A stretch of DNA of 64,000 nucleotides from NCBI GenBank assembly GCA_023634235.1, contig JAMKCF010000009.1, forward strand, positions 1,922,001 to 1,986,000, given 5' to 3'. The translations under genes were made by a program, and so were the position numbers. Origin of the DNA: Pisaster brevispinus. Its lineage: Eukaryota; Echinodermata; Asteroidea; Forcipulatida; Asteriidae. Positions 61,201-64,000 of the stretch are shown here, piece by piece (positions within the stretch are counted from its first letter, which is position 1; the number at the start of each line of letters is the position of its first letter). A model generated the notes under the pieces. It was not told where the DNA came from and did not search any database. It worked only from the letters and a program-made list of their open reading frames with translations.

Positions 61201-61984
61201 TCCTTTCACACTGCACATGACAGGGTGACTTCAATTAAGTCTTCATCACTTCTAAAAGTGCTCTGATGCTGCTGTCAACAGTCTCTTTGATGCCATCACC
61301 ATTGGAGTAAACAAGCATTATTTGACCAGGCACGATCCACTACCGTATAATCCCATCATATTTGATATTACTCTTACTAATTACCGACCTCACAACACCC
61401 ATTTACTTAAGACTGAGTTAATGCATGCTAAAAAGCATGGCCCTTGAATTGAATTTACACTATTAACAGCTCATACTGTATGCACAGCAGCAATCTACCC
61501 ACAGAGCCACCACCAAAATAATTAAACACCAGAATCTGGTCATGGCACAAATGGGGGACACTTAGTGATTGGCAGCAGAAAACACTATGGACATTTCAGC
61601 TAATGATGGTGTTGGGATATCGTTAGCGTAATAACATGTAACTCTGTAATCGTCATGTAAACACACACGCTAATGGCTAGAAAGCTTATCAAAGGACTGC
61701 TGAGAGAGACCAGATCAAGACCATCATCTACAAGTTTTGATGACTTTGAAAAGAATTCTCAAGAACAGTTAATAACGAACCAATCTCTGATGGCGTTTTG
61801 CTACAATGCACAACTTTTTACTAATTTCATATACTGCTTAAAATGCCTTGAATTTAATGTCCAGTCAGTTTCCCTTGTGGTTTACTACTTGATATTTAAT
61901 ATTAAAAAGTTGCATCCCCTTAAGGTGATCCCCTTAAGGTGATCCCCTGGCTGCCGCCTCCCGGGTTGTAACATCAACTTTGGT

Positions 61985-62232
61985 GTTATCCCTGGCCTGG
62001 CCGCACAGCAGCTAACGGTTATACGGCTTCTGACTGGCACCCCCGCACCAAGTTATTGACTAACGGGGAGACCGCCAACATAGAGCTGGATGGCTCAGTT
62101 GGTAGAGCGCCGATACGTTAATCTGGAGGTCGTTGGTTCAAGTCCCGCTCCAGTCTTTGTTTAAACCAAATTATTAAAAAGTTTACTAGGTCAGTTTCCC
62201 TTGTGGTTTATTACTTGATATTTTGGAATTGA
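61985..62232 (+). mobile_element. tRNA-derived SINE, same family, best-preserved head
   Basis: Contains agctggatggctcagttggt with agagcgc (A box) and ggttcaagtcccgctccagt (B box), then the family tail gtcagtttcccttgtggttt and attacttgat. A second copy of the tail (gtcagtttcccttgtggttt) lies upstream at about 61865. Confidence 0.85.
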
Positions 62233-62261
62233 GTTTGATTTCCAAATGTGTCAATGTATTG

Positions 62262-62395
62262 ACCCCTTGCACCAATAATATGACAACTGTCTGTTCCGCT
62301 CACCCATGTGGGTGTCAAATTGCATGGAAAAAACAAAGCATGTAAACACTGCGTCGCCTACAAAGCAAACTACACTGTATCACATCATTAATCTC
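62262..62395 (+). repeat. Dispersed repeat, partner of 40531-40660
   Basis: See the partner copy; both share attgaccccttgca, gtcgccta and cactacactgta-like text, in opposite orientation. Confidence 0.5.
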
Positions 62396-62504
62396 TTCTA
62401 AAAATACATAGAGATATTGATTCCCAAAGTGGCGTGACAAAGATTATTGTTAGTAGTTTTTATGAGTTGTTTTATTTTTACTTATTTGCTTCTTCTTTGA
62501 AACA

Positions 62505-62536
62505 GGGTGAGGGGAGGGAGGGAGGGAGGGAGGGGA
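62505..62536 (+). repeat. G-rich (GGGA)n, G-quadruplex-compatible
   Basis: At least six runs of three or four G separated by one to three bases. Confidence 0.9.
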
Positions 62537-62940
62537 GTCTGAGCTCATTCCTGCCTGTCACAATATCACTGGCTTCAGCTATTGGTTGTACATGAACTGC
62601 TTATACATTACTTTAACCATGGACCTCCAACAAGCCACGCTTCGTTCAACACTGCCACGACTAAAACACACTGAATTCATTCCAATATTGCCTCTCTTTT
62701 TTTTTTTACCAATTTTGGTTTCCTTTCAAGTTGAGATGAGCTGAAAAGTAGTGGATGCATCAGTGAGTCATCCTGCTCCCAGAGTCTAGCATTGAGTTTG
62801 ATCCCTGGCTGCACCCAATAGTATGGGTAAAAAAAAAACCTAAAATGTTCTCCTAGAACTATGAGTTTCCATGTGAAAACAGTAGCCGTACGAACCTCAT
62901 CAAGGAGTAGGTAAACAATGGTGTTGGGTGAGTGGCTCAT

Positions 62941-63014
62941 TAAGTAGATAAACTACTGGGACCTAAATTGACTGCCATAAGTAGATAAACTACTGGGACC
63001 TAAATTGACTGCCA
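62941..63014. repeat. Perfect 37-bp tandem duplication
   Basis: Two identical adjacent copies (62941-62977, 62978-63014) of a unit beginning taagtagataaactactggg. Confidence 0.95.
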
Positions 63015-64000
63015 TGCAGGGTTGCTAGTTGAAATGTGTTTACTAAGGATAATGACCCCATTTTATAAATTCAGTTGAAGTTTCAGAAGACTATCGGAGG
63101 ATACTGACCGAAATGTCAAGAAAATAAATCCCACTGGCTCTTCCCAGAACTAAGCCAAAGCTTTTCACAGGAGTGAATCTCATAAAAATTGTGTTCCTTC
63201 AAATCTCCAATTTTAATCCTTTATTTCACCAGCAAACTTTGGTTGTTGTTGGGTTTTTTTTTTTTTTTTTTTTTTTCATTCTAATAGTGGGAGCTTACAA
63301 TTCAATTGCAGAGTATGGCTTAAGTCTTACTAAAAATGTTGAAAGTCATACAGCATTGTCAACCCTGACACCAAGTGCATAAACACTGTATGCACAATCA
63401 TGGACTGCTGTGCAGACTGCTGAAAAGATAGCATGAGATAACATGAACTGACCCTCAAAGGAAATCTCAGCATTGGACGGGAATCTTGACTTCTAAAAAG
63501 CAAAACGAGTCCCAATATAATAAATTTATGATTGGACGAGAGTACCACGCGAGGCATTTATTTTTCTTTGGCACAAACATTTTGATTTGTCGTGACGGAT
63601 GGGAGGATATGCCGTAAAGAAAAACAAACACGATTGCCAGTTTGGAGTAAACAGTTACGAGGATTACTGTGTGACAAGGCCCCCCCCCCCCCCTTCTAAA
63701 ATCAGTGAGAGTGTAAAAATGAACGGAATGTAAATACAGAACCAGGGCAGTAGGTATAAATATCAACTGCTGAATAATCCATAACAACAATTATTCAGTT
63801 TTACTCAATAAATCAACCACGTTTAGTTAGACCTCCCACACAAAAAAATACACCAGGATCATTCCATGTCTATTTCAATGCTATAAAACAAAAACAAAAC
63901 AAACCCATATTGACTCCTTTTTTTTCATGACAAATTGCTACTCTAACTGATGAATCCTTTCTCCGATAAAAACATTAATTTATCATAAACAACTTGGCAG

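Larger units (their letters stand above)
47585..64000. other. Upstream region or first intron, right part
   Basis: No certain gene. Besides the listed repeats it has GC-rich patches near 47960-48130 and 53150-53480 and short coding-like blocks on the minus strand at 53183-53290, 60193-60324 and 61235-61322 whose identity I do not recognise. Homopolymer runs occur at 48151, 49569, 63252 and 63680. Confidence 0.5.

Noticed and set aside
1..64000. CRISPR array, operon, phage or other prokaryotic system
   Set aside because: Introns, SINEs, MITEs and a spliced PLC-beta gene show this is animal DNA; no spacer-repeat pattern or prokaryotic gene was seen.

Overview
The window is animal genomic DNA. 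It is AT-rich, has long introns, and is dense in tRNA-derived SINEs, foldback MITEs and microsatellites. The recognisable gene is an ortholog of vertebrate PLCB4 / Drosophila norpA, a phosphoinositide-specific phospholipase C beta. The repeats (a TTACCAAAAGTATACC-type MITE, GGGCCCAATTTCATG foldbacks, tRNA-headed SINEs) and the closeness of the protein to vertebrate PLCB4 suggest a marine invertebrate deuterostome, most likely an echinoderm. That assignment is inference from memory, not a database result.

The gene lies on the minus strand. I traced 15 internal coding exons by eye, from 37425 down to 2022. They add up to 1656 nt and read as 552 codons with no stop. Every junction has an AG acceptor and a GT donor and every phase fits. 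They cover the distal PH domain (37276-37425), the PH/EF boundary and EF-hand region (30058 to 26269), the catalytic X box (23694 to 18080) and the X-Y linker (17763 to 2022). The Y box, C2 domain and C-terminal coiled coil must lie left of position 1. The start codon and first PH exons were not found; they are either beyond 64000 or were missed.

The most interesting coding feature is the X-Y linker. Four of its exons (81, 30, 27 and 27 bp) all start and end in phase 1, so each could be skipped without a frame change. They encode short acidic, Ser/Pro-rich pieces of the segment that in other PLC-beta enzymes acts as an autoinhibitory lid over the active site.

Region by region: 1-2021 is unassigned flank, probably intron. 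2022-17763 holds the linker exons and long introns. 17764-23694 holds the X-box exons; their introns carry a 17-copy minisatellite and a roughly 1-kb element with six TGACGTCA palindromes. 23695-37425 holds the EF-hand and PH exons among many MITEs and SINEs. 37426-64000 has no certain exon: it contains a LINE remnant, SINEs, MITEs, two recent tandem duplications, GC-rich islands and a few short coding-like blocks of unknown identity. No prokaryotic gene, rRNA, CRISPR array or intact autonomous transposon was seen.
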